Below, in pieces: positions 24,739 to 32,620 of a stretch of DNA of 64,000 nucleotides. Below the pieces are notes generated by a model that was given only the letters and a program-made list of their open reading frames with translations, had not been told where the DNA came from and did no database searches. Origin of the DNA: Marispirochaeta aestuarii (GTDB lineage Bacteria; Spirochaetota; Spirochaetia; JC444; Marispirochaetaceae); NCBI RefSeq assembly GCF_002087085.1, contig NZ_MWQY01000014.1:1-64000 (forward strand), written 5' to 3'. How positions within the stretch are numbered: the stretch's first letter is position 1; each line of letters begins with the position of its first letter. The position numbers and the translations under genes are program-made.

Positions 24739-24888
24739 TTGGTGTCCCGAATCGTGGGGATAAAAAGTTCCCGGAACGCGAATATACCGGAAAACAGGAT
24801 AAAATCCATGAAATGCATGAGCGTTACCAGTAAATCCCGGGGGGTGGAGGTGTTACTGCAAACTCATCCCCACGGTTCTGAACACTAA
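24739..24888. mobile_element. Second MITE-like element (imperfect 25-bp inverted repeats)
   Basis: Left arm 24739-24763 and the reverse complement of 24864-24888 agree at about 20 of 25 positions, including an identical CGTGGGGAT block. The 100-bp core has no coding potential. The total of 150 bp is close to the element at 5665-5813, but the ends are unrelated. No target duplication was found. The right end is 7 bp from the stop codon of the transglutaminase-like gene. Confidence 0.45.
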
Positions 24889-24895
24889 ACACGTA

Positions 24896-26320
24896 TCAGG
24901 GGTTCTGAGCCTGCCTGAGAATCTGCTGGTCCCTCAGCAGCAGGGGATTACCCGATAACTCGTCAAGACCTTCCTGGATAAGATTCCCCGCCTCCCTGTA
25001 TCGTTTTTCCCGGAAAAGTGCCACAAAGCGGTTATGGTAAAAGGCCGCAGCATTATGGGTGAATATCTCGAAAGCCTGACGTATCCGCTGGTCCGTCGAT
25101 TTCTGAAGCTCATGATCCCGGAAGTACTCCAGAGCTGCCAGATCCCCCTGGTCCAGGGCTATCTCTTTTGCCCGCCGTATATGAAGAACAGCAAGATACT
25201 CACTGTAGGTAGCATCCGAAATCAACCCATCATCGTGCAGGCGTTCCAGCTCCGTCAGGGAATCAAGGGGACCCCTTGTGGTACTGTAGCGGTAGATCAG
25301 TCCGTCCCCCAGAATATGGCGGTATTTCAGGAAGCTCTCTTCCGAAAGATCCCCCATTCCGTGCCGGAAGGAGAGCCGCGCCAGGGCCTCCTCTTCCCGC
25401 CCATCCCGACCGGCGATTACCGAAGAATTGTACAGAAGGGTATCCAGAATATTCGAATATTCATCATTCTCCCCCCAGCGAAGCCTCACCGCGTCGAGAA
25501 ATTCCAAAGCCTCATCGAATCGCCGTTCTCCATTCAGAACAGATGTGTAATTGATAAACTCTTTTCTCATCTCCGCTTCGGTCCGTTCGGTCCGTGTCAT
25601 GGCGTAGCGGTCCACCGCAAGCGGTACGGCCAGGTCGATTCTGTTTTCCCGCTGCAGCCTGGATATCCTGTTCTGCAGGATGAGACCGACAAGCTCCCTT
25701 TCATCGATGCCGGTCCGCAGGTGGTAATTTCCCGGGGGGACGTAGGTGAATCCCGTCTGGCCGAAGGCGTTGATAAACTCCCGTTTCTGTCCGGGATTAT
25801 ACCCGTAGGGATTGGTCGTCTCCACATCGGTTCCGGTACCGTTTTCGATTACCCTGCAGAAAGCGTGGTCAGGAGTAACGACCCCCTCAACCTGCAGACC
25901 CGCGAAGCGCGCCGCAATGGCATATAGAACGGCGGAAGAAACGCAGTTGTACCGACCCGTATTCAGGCTTACATGAATCAGTGTCTGGGGTTCAGCATAG
26001 CGGGTAAAAAGTTTCTCGTGAAGGTAATGAAGCACCGCTTCTCCCGCCGGAAGGGCACCGCTTTTTTCCCGCACATACCCGGGCAAACCGGAAAGCAGGC
26101 TGTGTATCCGGTTCCGGTACTCAGGAAAATCCTGCTCCCCGAGCCCGGAGGCGAACAGAGACGCTTCAATGAGCTGTGAAACCGCCGGGGGTCCGTCCAG
26201 ACTTCCGATTCCGGAGGTCCAGGGAGACGGTTCAATACGGGGATAATCCTCAGCTCCCAGGCCTGCATTAACCAGTATATAGAGCAGAGTTAATAAAGCC
26301 GCTTTTTTTCCTCTTTTCAT
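24896..26320 (-). CDS. Secreted transglutaminase-like protein with helical repeat C-terminus
   Basis: 474 aa. The N-terminal signal peptide MKRGKKAALLTLLYILVNAGLG suggests export. Residues about 120-200 contain GRYNCVSSAVLYAIAARFAG, TPDHAFCRVI and DVETTNPYGYN, the Cys-His-Asp order of transglutaminase-like/SirB1-type domains. The C-terminal half is helical with TPR-like segments (RRFDEALEFLDAVRLRW, RYREAGNLIQEGLDEL). Substrate unknown. GAAGG precedes ATG. It is divergent from trxB, from which it is separated by facing promoters. Confidence 0.7.
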   Translation of the reverse strand: MKRGKKAALLTLLYILVNAGLGAEDYPRIEPSPWTSGIGSLDGPPAVSQLIEASLFASGLGEQDFPEYRNRIHSLLSGLPGYVREKSGALPAGEAVLHYLHEKLFTRYAEPQTLIHVSLNTGRYNCVSSAVLYAIAARFAGLQVEGVVTPDHAFCRVIENGTGTDVETTNPYGYNPGQKREFINAFGQTGFTYVPPGNYHLRTGIDERELVGLILQNRISRLQRENRIDLAVPLAVDRYAMTRTERTEAEMRKEFINYTSVLNGERRFDEALEFLDAVRLRWGENDEYSNILDTLLYNSSVIAGRDGREEEALARLSFRHGMGDLSEESFLKYRHILGDGLIYRYSTTRGPLDSLTELERLHDDGLISDATYSEYLAVLHIRRAKEIALDQGDLAALEYFRDHELQKSTDQRIRQAFEIFTHNAAAFYHNRFVALFREKRYREAGNLIQEGLDELSGNPLLLRDQQILRQAQNP

Positions 26321-26338
26321 AGCCTTCCCATAGTCAGA

Positions 26339-26367
26339 ATATTACGAGTATACTACATGCGAATCAA
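26339..26367 (-). promoter_or_regulatory. Promoter of the transglutaminase-like gene
   Basis: Minus strand TTGATT (26362-26367), 17-nt spacer, TAATAT (26339-26344), 18 nt before ATG 26320 with GAAGG between. Confidence 0.65.
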
Positions 26368-26374
26368 GGAATAC

Positions 26375-26402
26375 TTGATCTTCCTTATATGGAATATGTA
26401 AT
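26375..26402 (+). promoter_or_regulatory. Promoter candidate of trxB, facing the divergent promoter
   Basis: TTGATC (26375-26380), 16-nt spacer, TGTAAT (26397-26402). Its -35 box forms with that of the opposite promoter the 17-bp dyad ATCAAG-5-CTTGAT (26363-26379), a possible operator. Confidence 0.5.
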
Positions 26403-26426
26403 AGAACGGAAGAAGGAGCTTGAACT

Positions 26427-27353
26427 ATGCAGCCCCAGCGAGACCTCATAATAGTTGGCGCAGGAGCAGCGGGATTGAGCGCAGCTGTATATGCCCTGGA
26501 AGAACGTCTGGACACTCTGGTAATAGAGGAAATGGCCGCCGGGGGACAATCACTGGTAGTAAACGAACTTATCAATTATCCCGGATTCCCGAACCCGGTA
26601 AGCGGGGTCGACTTTTCCATGCGAATGGAGATGCAGGCCCGTAACCTTGGGGTGGAGATCCTCAATACCAGCGTCATTTCCCTTGAGCGTAATGGTTCCG
26701 GCTTTGTTATGGAGACCGCAAAAGGAACAATGGAGGCAAGGGCCATAATTCTCGCCACCGGTTCGAAACCAAAGCAGCTTGAGGTGCCCGGGGAAAAGGA
26801 GTTCTCCGGCAGGGGAGTCTCCTACTGTGCCACCTGTGACGGTCCTTTCTTTAAAAACAGACGTATAACAGTAGTGGGAAGCGGTGATTCTGCCTGCGAC
26901 GAAGCCCTGTACCTCTCGGGTCTTTCTGAGAGAATCAGTATCGTTCACCGGGGAGAAACCATGAGCGCCCGTTTGGGTCTTGTTGAAAAGGTAGAAAAGA
27001 ACCCCCATATACGGCGCTTTCCGTACAGTGAGATAATCAGAATACAGGGACAGCAGAAGCTGCATTCCGTCACTCTCAAGGATGAGAAAACAGGCGAAAT
27101 CTGTGAGCATGAAACGGACGCCCTCTTTGTTTTTATAGGTTCTGTTCCCCGCACCGAACTTGCCATGGGTGCCAGAAAAGATCGTCATGGCAAGCTGCTT
27201 ACCAACGAAAAGATGGAAACAAGTATTCCAGGACTCTTTGCTGCCGGAGAAGTACGCAACACGCCGTTCCGTCAGATAGTTGTTGCCGCCGGAGAAGGTG
27301 CTGTGGCAGCCAGGAGCGCCGCCGAGTATATTGATTCCAGGGCTCTGCACTGA
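26427..27353 (+). CDS. trxB: Thioredoxin-disulfide reductase-like flavoprotein
   Basis: 308 aa. The FAD motif IVGAGAAGLSAAVYALEE is at the N-terminus, the redox-active CATC is in GVSYCATCDGPFF, the NADPH motif VVGSGDSACDEALYLS follows, and FAAGEVRNTPFRQIVVAAGEGAVAA closes the FAD domain. All are in thioredoxin-reductase order. It reduces thioredoxin with NADPH in the cytosol. AAGGAG precedes ATG. The stop overlaps the next gene by 1 bp (TGATG), so it shares an operon with the glycosidase. Confidence 0.92.
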   Translation: MQPQRDLIIVGAGAAGLSAAVYALEERLDTLVIEEMAAGGQSLVVNELINYPGFPNPVSGVDFSMRMEMQARNLGVEILNTSVISLERNGSGFVMETAKGTMEARAIILATGSKPKQLEVPGEKEFSGRGVSYCATCDGPFFKNRRITVVGSGDSACDEALYLSGLSERISIVHRGETMSARLGLVEKVEKNPHIRRFPYSEIIRIQGQQKLHSVTLKDEKTGEICEHETDALFVFIGSVPRTELAMGARKDRHGKLLTNEKMETSIPGLFAAGEVRNTPFRQIVVAAGEGAVAARSAAEYIDSRALH

Positions 27354-29047
27354 TGATATTCTCGAAGAGACTGGCATTTCTGCTTGTTCTCGCGTTGCTT
27401 ACCCCTGGTATTCACGGGGCACAGGCGGAAACCGTCTCCTGGCAGGACAGGGATTTAGGGAAATCCCAGGCTTTTTCCATGGCCTCATCCATGAGCGACG
27501 AAGAACTCCTGGGTCAGGTTTTCATGATAGGCTTCAAGGGACCCGGGGCGGATTCCACAATTCTTAGGTGGATCCGGGAGAAACATATCGGCGGGGTCAA
27601 GATCTTCGGATGGAACGGCGAGGACCTCAAGGTCCTTGCAGGGGCTGCGGGAACCATGCAGCAAACAGCGGCGGAGAGCGGCCAGGGAATTCCCCTCTTT
27701 ATTGCCACTGACCAGGAAGGGGGGTGGGTACGCCACGTCAAGGGAGAAACCTCCATTACCCCGGGCAATATGGGAATTGCTGCCGGGGGACTCCCCTACG
27801 ATGCATACCGGACGGGAAAACTCATCGGGGCGGAGCTCAGGGCCCTGGGAATCAACATGAATTTCGCTCCCACCGTGGATGTCTATGTCAATCCGGAGGC
27901 CCACGTTATAGGTCCCAGATCTTTTTCCTCGAACCCCTCAACCGTAGCTGTTATGGCCCAGGCCTACTATCACGGTATGCGTTCGGAGGGAATCATATCC
28001 ACGGCCAAACATTTCCCCGGACACGGAAACGCCGATGAGGACTCCCACGGATTCCTTCCAATAATTAACGACGATATCGAGACCCTCATGGAGCGGGACC
28101 TTCTGCCTTACAGGATGCTCATTCCCGAAGGGCTGCCCGCGATAATGACCGGACACCTTGCTTTTCCGGCGCTTACCGGTGACGCTACACCTGCTTCACT
28201 ATCGAAAAAGCTCATCCATGACCTGCTTCGTCTGCGTCTCGGCTTCAACGGACTTGTTATTACCGACGACCTGAGGATGAGCGGGGCTCAGCAGGGGGGT
28301 GAAAGCATTCCCCAGGCGGCGGAGGCTGCCCTGCGTGCCGGAAACGACATGATCATGATCTCCCTGGATTCCCGCCTGCATCAAAGGGTATGGGACCATC
28401 TTCACCGGGTACTTGAGACGGATCCCGATTTCCGCGAGATCCTCAGGAACGCGGTTACCAGGATTCTCACGATCAAGGAAGAATACCTGAACCGCCCCTG
28501 GTCGGTACCTCTGGAACCTGACCCCACGATCCTGGACAAGGCAATTCCCGCGGATACGGAGTATCTTTTTCAGCAGGCCTGCAGGGCAATCACGGCGGTG
28601 GCAGATAAGAGTCTGCCCCTGGATCCTTCCGCGAAGATCCTTCTTGCAGGTCAGCTCGGGGGATTTTTCCGGGAGGGGAAACGGCGCTTTCCCGCTTCCG
28701 ACAGCTTCGACTTCGCCTATACCCCCTTCTATTCCGCTCCCCCTGGAGCGGTGGAAGGAATAATCAGCCGGGCAGGCCGTTACGAGTACCTGGTGTTTCT
28801 TCTTGCAACGCCGGGGAGCGCGGAGGTTCTCAGCGAAGTTGTTCGAAAGGCCCCTGAACTGAAACCCCGCATTGTGATCATCTCCGTACTTACCCCGGTT
28901 TATCTTTTTTCCATGGACTGGGTTGATACCGCCCTCGCCGCCTATGGCACCGGGGATGAATCCTTCGCTGCCGCCTTTGCCGCCCTTGCCGGGGAGTTTA
29001 TTCCCAGGGGCAAACTCCCTGTAAGTAAAGCTTCCTTTGGAGAATAA
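27353..29047 (+). CDS. Exported glycoside hydrolase family 3 (NagZ-like beta-N-acetylhexosaminidase)
   Basis: 564 aa. The N-terminus MIFSKRLAFLLVLALLTPGIHG is a signal peptide, so the enzyme is likely periplasmic, unlike cytosolic NagZ. The GH3 barrel shows ATDQEGGWVRH, TAKHFPGHGNADEDSH (catalytic His loop of NagZ-type GH3) and ITDDLRMSG with the nucleophile Asp. The family removes terminal N-acetylglucosamine from peptidoglycan fragments or chitin oligomers. A C-terminal ~160-residue domain follows. ATG overlaps the trxB stop. Confidence 0.85.
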   Translation: MIFSKRLAFLLVLALLTPGIHGAQAETVSWQDRDLGKSQAFSMASSMSDEELLGQVFMIGFKGPGADSTILRWIREKHIGGVKIFGWNGEDLKVLAGAAGTMQQTAAESGQGIPLFIATDQEGGWVRHVKGETSITPGNMGIAAGGLPYDAYRTGKLIGAELRALGINMNFAPTVDVYVNPEAHVIGPRSFSSNPSTVAVMAQAYYHGMRSEGIISTAKHFPGHGNADEDSHGFLPIINDDIETLMERDLLPYRMLIPEGLPAIMTGHLAFPALTGDATPASLSKKLIHDLLRLRLGFNGLVITDDLRMSGAQQGGESIPQAAEAALRAGNDMIMISLDSRLHQRVWDHLHRVLETDPDFREILRNAVTRILTIKEEYLNRPWSVPLEPDPTILDKAIPADTEYLFQQACRAITAVADKSLPLDPSAKILLAGQLGGFFREGKRRFPASDSFDFAYTPFYSAPPGAVEGIISRAGRYEYLVFLLATPGSAEVLSEVVRKAPELKPRIVIISVLTPVYLFSMDWVDTALAAYGTGDESFAAAFAALAGEFIPRGKLPVSKASFGE

Positions 29048-29052
29048 GGTTC

Positions 29053-29901
29053 ATGCTCCGCCCTTGTCATCCAGGTTATGTATCTGTTGTCTCCGACTTT
29101 CTGCTGGCCCACGAGGAGCTTTGGACGGCCCTGACGGACAGGCTTTTTTTCAAGGGACGACTCCGGACGTCCAGGAAACTCGAGGATCTGTACCTGCTGG
29201 AGGGAACTCAGGGACTCCGGGGCCTGATTTACCATGAATCGGCCGGATTCACCTTCCCTGCAGTCATTCCTCCCCTTGATACTGTCGATATGAATACCCT
29301 GGGAGAAGCACTGCGTTCCTTCGGGAAGATTACAACCCTCATGGGAAATTCACGGGTTATAGACGTCTGCACGGCGGCTGTCGGCAGAGCCCCGGCCTAC
29401 CGGGTGGATTATCTGCACATGGTCCGTCCCTGCAGAGCCGGCTGTTTTTCAGCTGAGAACCCTGTTCCCCGGGAGATTTACGAACACCTCAAACCGGGAC
29501 AGGTCCGGGAGGTATATCCTCTGCAGCGGGCCTACGAAATAGAAGAAGTCCTGCTGGAACCGGAAAAGTTTAATCCCCTTATCTGCATGAACCACCTGCG
29601 GGAGGCCCTTAAAAAGCAGCAGATATACGGAACCCGAATAAACGGCAGTCTGGCCGCGAAGGCGGGAACAAACGCCCTGGGTGTGAACTGGGTACAACTG
29701 GGAGGAATCTTTACTCTCCCGGGCTTCCGTGGACGGGGTGTTGCCCGCCGGCTTATGGCCCGGCTTCTGGAAAATCTTGACGAACAGGGACTGGGCTCGA
29801 CACTCTTTGTAAAACCGGAAAACATCCCCGCCGTAAGTCTTTACAGAAGAGTCGGTTTTACCGACACCGGGCCTTTTTCCATCGCCTATTATCTGCGCTG
29901 A
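29053..29901 (+). CDS. GNAT family N-acetyltransferase
   Basis: 282 aa. The C-terminal 90 residues hold a GNAT fold with the acetyl-CoA loop VQLGGIFTLPGFRGRGVARRL and the usual terminal strand FVKPENIPAVSLYRRVGF. The first 180 residues are an unrecognised domain with two Cys pairs in DYLHMVRPCRAGC. The substrate is unknown. It starts 5 nt after the glycosidase gene with GGAGAATAAGG upstream, so it is the third gene of the trxB operon. Confidence 0.8.
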   Translation: MLRPCHPGYVSVVSDFLLAHEELWTALTDRLFFKGRLRTSRKLEDLYLLEGTQGLRGLIYHESAGFTFPAVIPPLDTVDMNTLGEALRSFGKITTLMGNSRVIDVCTAAVGRAPAYRVDYLHMVRPCRAGCFSAENPVPREIYEHLKPGQVREVYPLQRAYEIEEVLLEPEKFNPLICMNHLREALKKQQIYGTRINGSLAAKAGTNALGVNWVQLGGIFTLPGFRGRGVARRLMARLLENLDEQGLGSTLFVKPENIPAVSLYRRVGFTDTGPFSIAYYLR

Positions 29902-29934
29902 ACCGTCCATCCCTCCCGGGACACTACTGCCCCT

Positions 29935-29962
29935 TTTCCATGGCCTGGAAGCAGGATATACT
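29935..29962 (+). promoter_or_regulatory. Weak promoter before glgA, leaderless arrangement
   Basis: TTTCCA (29935-29940), 16-nt spacer, TATACT (29957-29962), then 7 nt before ATG 29970. The -10 box is good, the -35 box weak, and there is no Shine-Dalgarno site. Confidence 0.35.
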
Positions 29963-29969
29963 CCTATCG

Positions 29970-31484
29970 ATGCCCTCACGAAATGTACTTAAAATACTGA
30001 TGGTCTCCAGCGAAGCGGTACCCTTCGCAAAATCCGGAGGCCTTGCCGACATGGTCGGTTCCCTTGCCAAGCATTTAGCCGGTCTTGGTCATGATGTTAA
30101 AATGCTGATTCCCGCGTACAGAGGCGTAGACTATACCAGAGAGGAAAGCATCAATGTATCGGTGAATGTCGGATTCAGAACCGAGAACACCGTATGCGGG
30201 AGAACCACCCTTGCAGGTTCAAATGTATCGGTGTATCTCCTGGAACATCCCTACTTTACCGAACGAAAGGGTATCTACGGGAACGAAGAGGAGGAGTTCT
30301 TCGCGGATAATGCGAAACGCTTCGCCCTTCTCTCCCGGGCCGCCTTTTCCCTGCTCAGGGCCATAGACTGGAAACCTGATGTAATTCACAGCCATGACTG
30401 GCCCACGGCCCTGGTTCCGGTATACCTCAGAACCCTGGAACGAAATCAAGGTTTCGAGGGAACAATTTCTCTTTTTACCATTCACAATATCGGCTATCAG
30501 GGAATCTTTTCTCTTCATGATCTGCACTACACCAGGCTTCGTCTGAAGGATGTCTGCCTGGAGAAAGGCGAACACCTGGAACAGCTTAACTTCCTGCGGG
30601 GAGGGATACGCTGCGCCGACTATGTGAGTACCGTCTCGCCTCAGTACGCCCGGGAAATCCGTACAACCCGTTTTGGGCATGGTCTTGAAGCTGAACTGGA
30701 GAAGAGACGGGAAGATCTTTTCGGCATTCTAAACGGCATAGATGCGGAGATCTGGAATCCTGAGACCGACTCATACCTGCCTCTGAACTACTCGAAAACA
30801 AGCCTGGAGAAAAAACTGCAGGTCAAGACAATCCTGCAGGAGGAGTCCGGCCTGTCTGTCGATCCGGGGATTCCTCTTATCGGCATCGTCTCCCGGCTGG
30901 TTGAACAGAAGGGATTCCGGGAGCTCTGCGGCCCGGGAGAAACGGCTCTTAAGGACATCCTTGACCGCGGAGACTGCCAGATAGTAATCCTGGGGACAGG
31001 GGAAAAGTGGTGCGAAGAGGTCCTGAGATCTCTGGCCGCAGAATATGAGAACCTCCGGGTAAGAATAGGATTCGATGAGAAGCTGGCACACATGATCGAA
31101 GGCGGCAGCGACTTTTTTCTCATGCCCTCCAGATATGAACCCTGCGGGCTGAATCAGATGTATTCCCTGCGCTACGGGACTGTCCCCATTGTCAGGAGGA
31201 CCGGAGGCCTCGCGGACACGGTTATCAGTCGCGAAGAGGATCCGGCACGGGAGAACGGCTTTCTTTTTGAAGAAATAACCGGCGAAGCCATCCGCTCCGC
31301 CGTGGCTGAGGCCGTCAGGATATACCGGGAAGAACCTGACAGAATCCTCAGGATGCGCATGAATGGAATGTCCGAGGATTTCTCCTGGAACCACTCGGCT
31401 GAACGCTACGTTGAACTGTACCGCTACGGATTGCGGCGTGGCAGGCACCCCGATACCGAAGAGTCCTTCGATATTCAGGCCTGA
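29970..31484 (+). CDS. glgA: Glycogen synthase (ADP-glucose type)
   Basis: 504 aa from ATG 29970; an upstream ATG at 29940 is possible but lies inside the -35 region and has no ribosome site. GlgA (GT5) extends alpha-1,4-glucan chains from ADP-glucose. The KxGGL motif appears as FAKSGGLADMVGSL; VIHSHDW, PLIGIVSRLVEQKGF and the C-terminal PSRYEPCGLNQMYSLRYG are family signatures. Its substrate maker glgC is 3.5 kb downstream, with the mrfAB pair between. It ends overlapping mrfB by 10 bp tail to tail. Confidence 0.95.
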   Translation: MPSRNVLKILMVSSEAVPFAKSGGLADMVGSLAKHLAGLGHDVKMLIPAYRGVDYTREESINVSVNVGFRTENTVCGRTTLAGSNVSVYLLEHPYFTERKGIYGNEEEEFFADNAKRFALLSRAAFSLLRAIDWKPDVIHSHDWPTALVPVYLRTLERNQGFEGTISLFTIHNIGYQGIFSLHDLHYTRLRLKDVCLEKGEHLEQLNFLRGGIRCADYVSTVSPQYAREIRTTRFGHGLEAELEKRREDLFGILNGIDAEIWNPETDSYLPLNYSKTSLEKKLQVKTILQEESGLSVDPGIPLIGIVSRLVEQKGFRELCGPGETALKDILDRGDCQIVILGTGEKWCEEVLRSLAAEYENLRVRIGFDEKLAHMIEGGSDFFLMPSRYEPCGLNQMYSLRYGTVPIVRRTGGLADTVISREEDPARENGFLFEEITGEAIRSAVAEAVRIYREEPDRILRMRMNGMSEDFSWNHSAERYVELYRYGLRRGRHPDTEESFDIQA

Positions 31485-32620
31485 CCCTGGATCTTCCTTT
31501 CCAGACGACGGATCCGCCGGCGGAACTCCCTGATCCTTGTCTCCGAAGCGGTACCCCGGACTGCGGCGCCCATTCCCAGGCTAGCCCAGCGGAGGGCCGC
31601 TTCGTAGTCTCCCGTCCGATGCTCGTAGTATTTTGCGAGCTCTTCATATACTCCGGGATCTGCCCCGGAAGCCATACTGAGCCAGAGATCAAGAGCCGAG
31701 TCCGTTCTGCCCCTGCGCTTGTACTGTAAGGCAAGCAGACGACCCGCCCGGAAATCTCCCTTGTGCCAGGCCAGGCGAAGAAGCTCCTCGCCCCTTTCGT
31801 CCCCCCGGGAAATAAGGTGAAGCCCCAGGGCCCGGGGATCGGCGTCTCCGCGGCTTTCATGGCTGAAGGGATCCAGAAACAGCTCCTCCAGGCGTTTCCA
31901 CAGCATTGCAAGGCTCAGGATGTCCTGCCGGTGATGCCTGAAGATATCCTCCAGCAGCCGCGGGTCAGCACTCCTCAGAAAGCTGAACCAGCGCTCCGGG
32001 ACCTCCCTTCCCGGAAGATCTCCGTCCCTTTCCAGGCGCAGAATACTCCGTTCGATGTTTCCCAAAGAGCAGGACCCGAGAGCATCGCGCCAAAGCCTGC
32101 GGCTTATATAGAGAAGATCCAGATGACGGGAAAAATTGAACTTGATCCCATGCAGAATGCCCCGGGTTTTCAGCAGGGAGGCATCGAAAGACCGGCCGTT
32201 GTAGCTTACGAAATATGGGGCCTGTACCAGTCGTTCACGGATTTTTTCCAGGAACTCCGCCTCCCCGGGATAATCGGAAAGAAAGAACTGTTCCAGAAGA
32301 AACGTTCCCCCACGGAAGCAGCCGAAACCTGCCAGAAAGGCCAGGGTTCCTGCCCCGGATGAGAGGCCGCTGGTCTCCAGGTCAAAAAACAGAAGCTCCT
32401 CCGGGTCCTGAGCGGCAGAGAGCAGCAGTCCCGACAGAGATACCGGGGGACCTGCAGTTTCAATAAGCTCCCGGCGGTAATGGGTGTAGTCCCCGATCCT
32501 GCTGAACCTGGGAATGCACAGATTCCGGGAGGTCTCGGCCTCATCCCTGGAATGCAGGTCCGGGGGCTCCCGCAGGGCACGGAGCTGTTTCAGCCGCGAA
32601 GTAAGTCCGCTGCGCGGCAT
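31475..32620 (-). CDS. YprB/MrfB-like RNase H-fold exonuclease with TPR tail
   Basis: 381 aa. FFDLETSGLSSGAGT gives the DxE metal site, SYNGRSFDASLL the second Asp, and HHRQDILSLAML the final His-x-x-x-Asp of DEDDh exonucleases; the YprB family has this arrangement. The C-terminal 120 residues form TPR-like helices. In Bacillus subtilis YprB is MrfB, a nuclease working with helicase MrfA in repair of mitomycin-type damage. Here it overlaps the mrfA-like gene by 1 bp (TGATG), so the pair is conserved. Confidence 0.82.
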   Translation of the reverse strand: MPRSGLTSRLKQLRALREPPDLHSRDEAETSRNLCIPRFSRIGDYTHYRRELIETAGPPVSLSGLLLSAAQDPEELLFFDLETSGLSSGAGTLAFLAGFGCFRGGTFLLEQFFLSDYPGEAEFLEKIRERLVQAPYFVSYNGRSFDASLLKTRGILHGIKFNFSRHLDLLYISRRLWRDALGSCSLGNIERSILRLERDGDLPGREVPERWFSFLRSADPRLLEDIFRHHRQDILSLAMLWKRLEELFLDPFSHESRGDADPRALGLHLISRGDERGEELLRLAWHKGDFRAGRLLALQYKRRGRTDSALDLWLSMASGADPGVYEELAKYYEHRTGDYEAALRWASLGMGAAVRGTASETRIREFRRRIRRLERKIQGQA

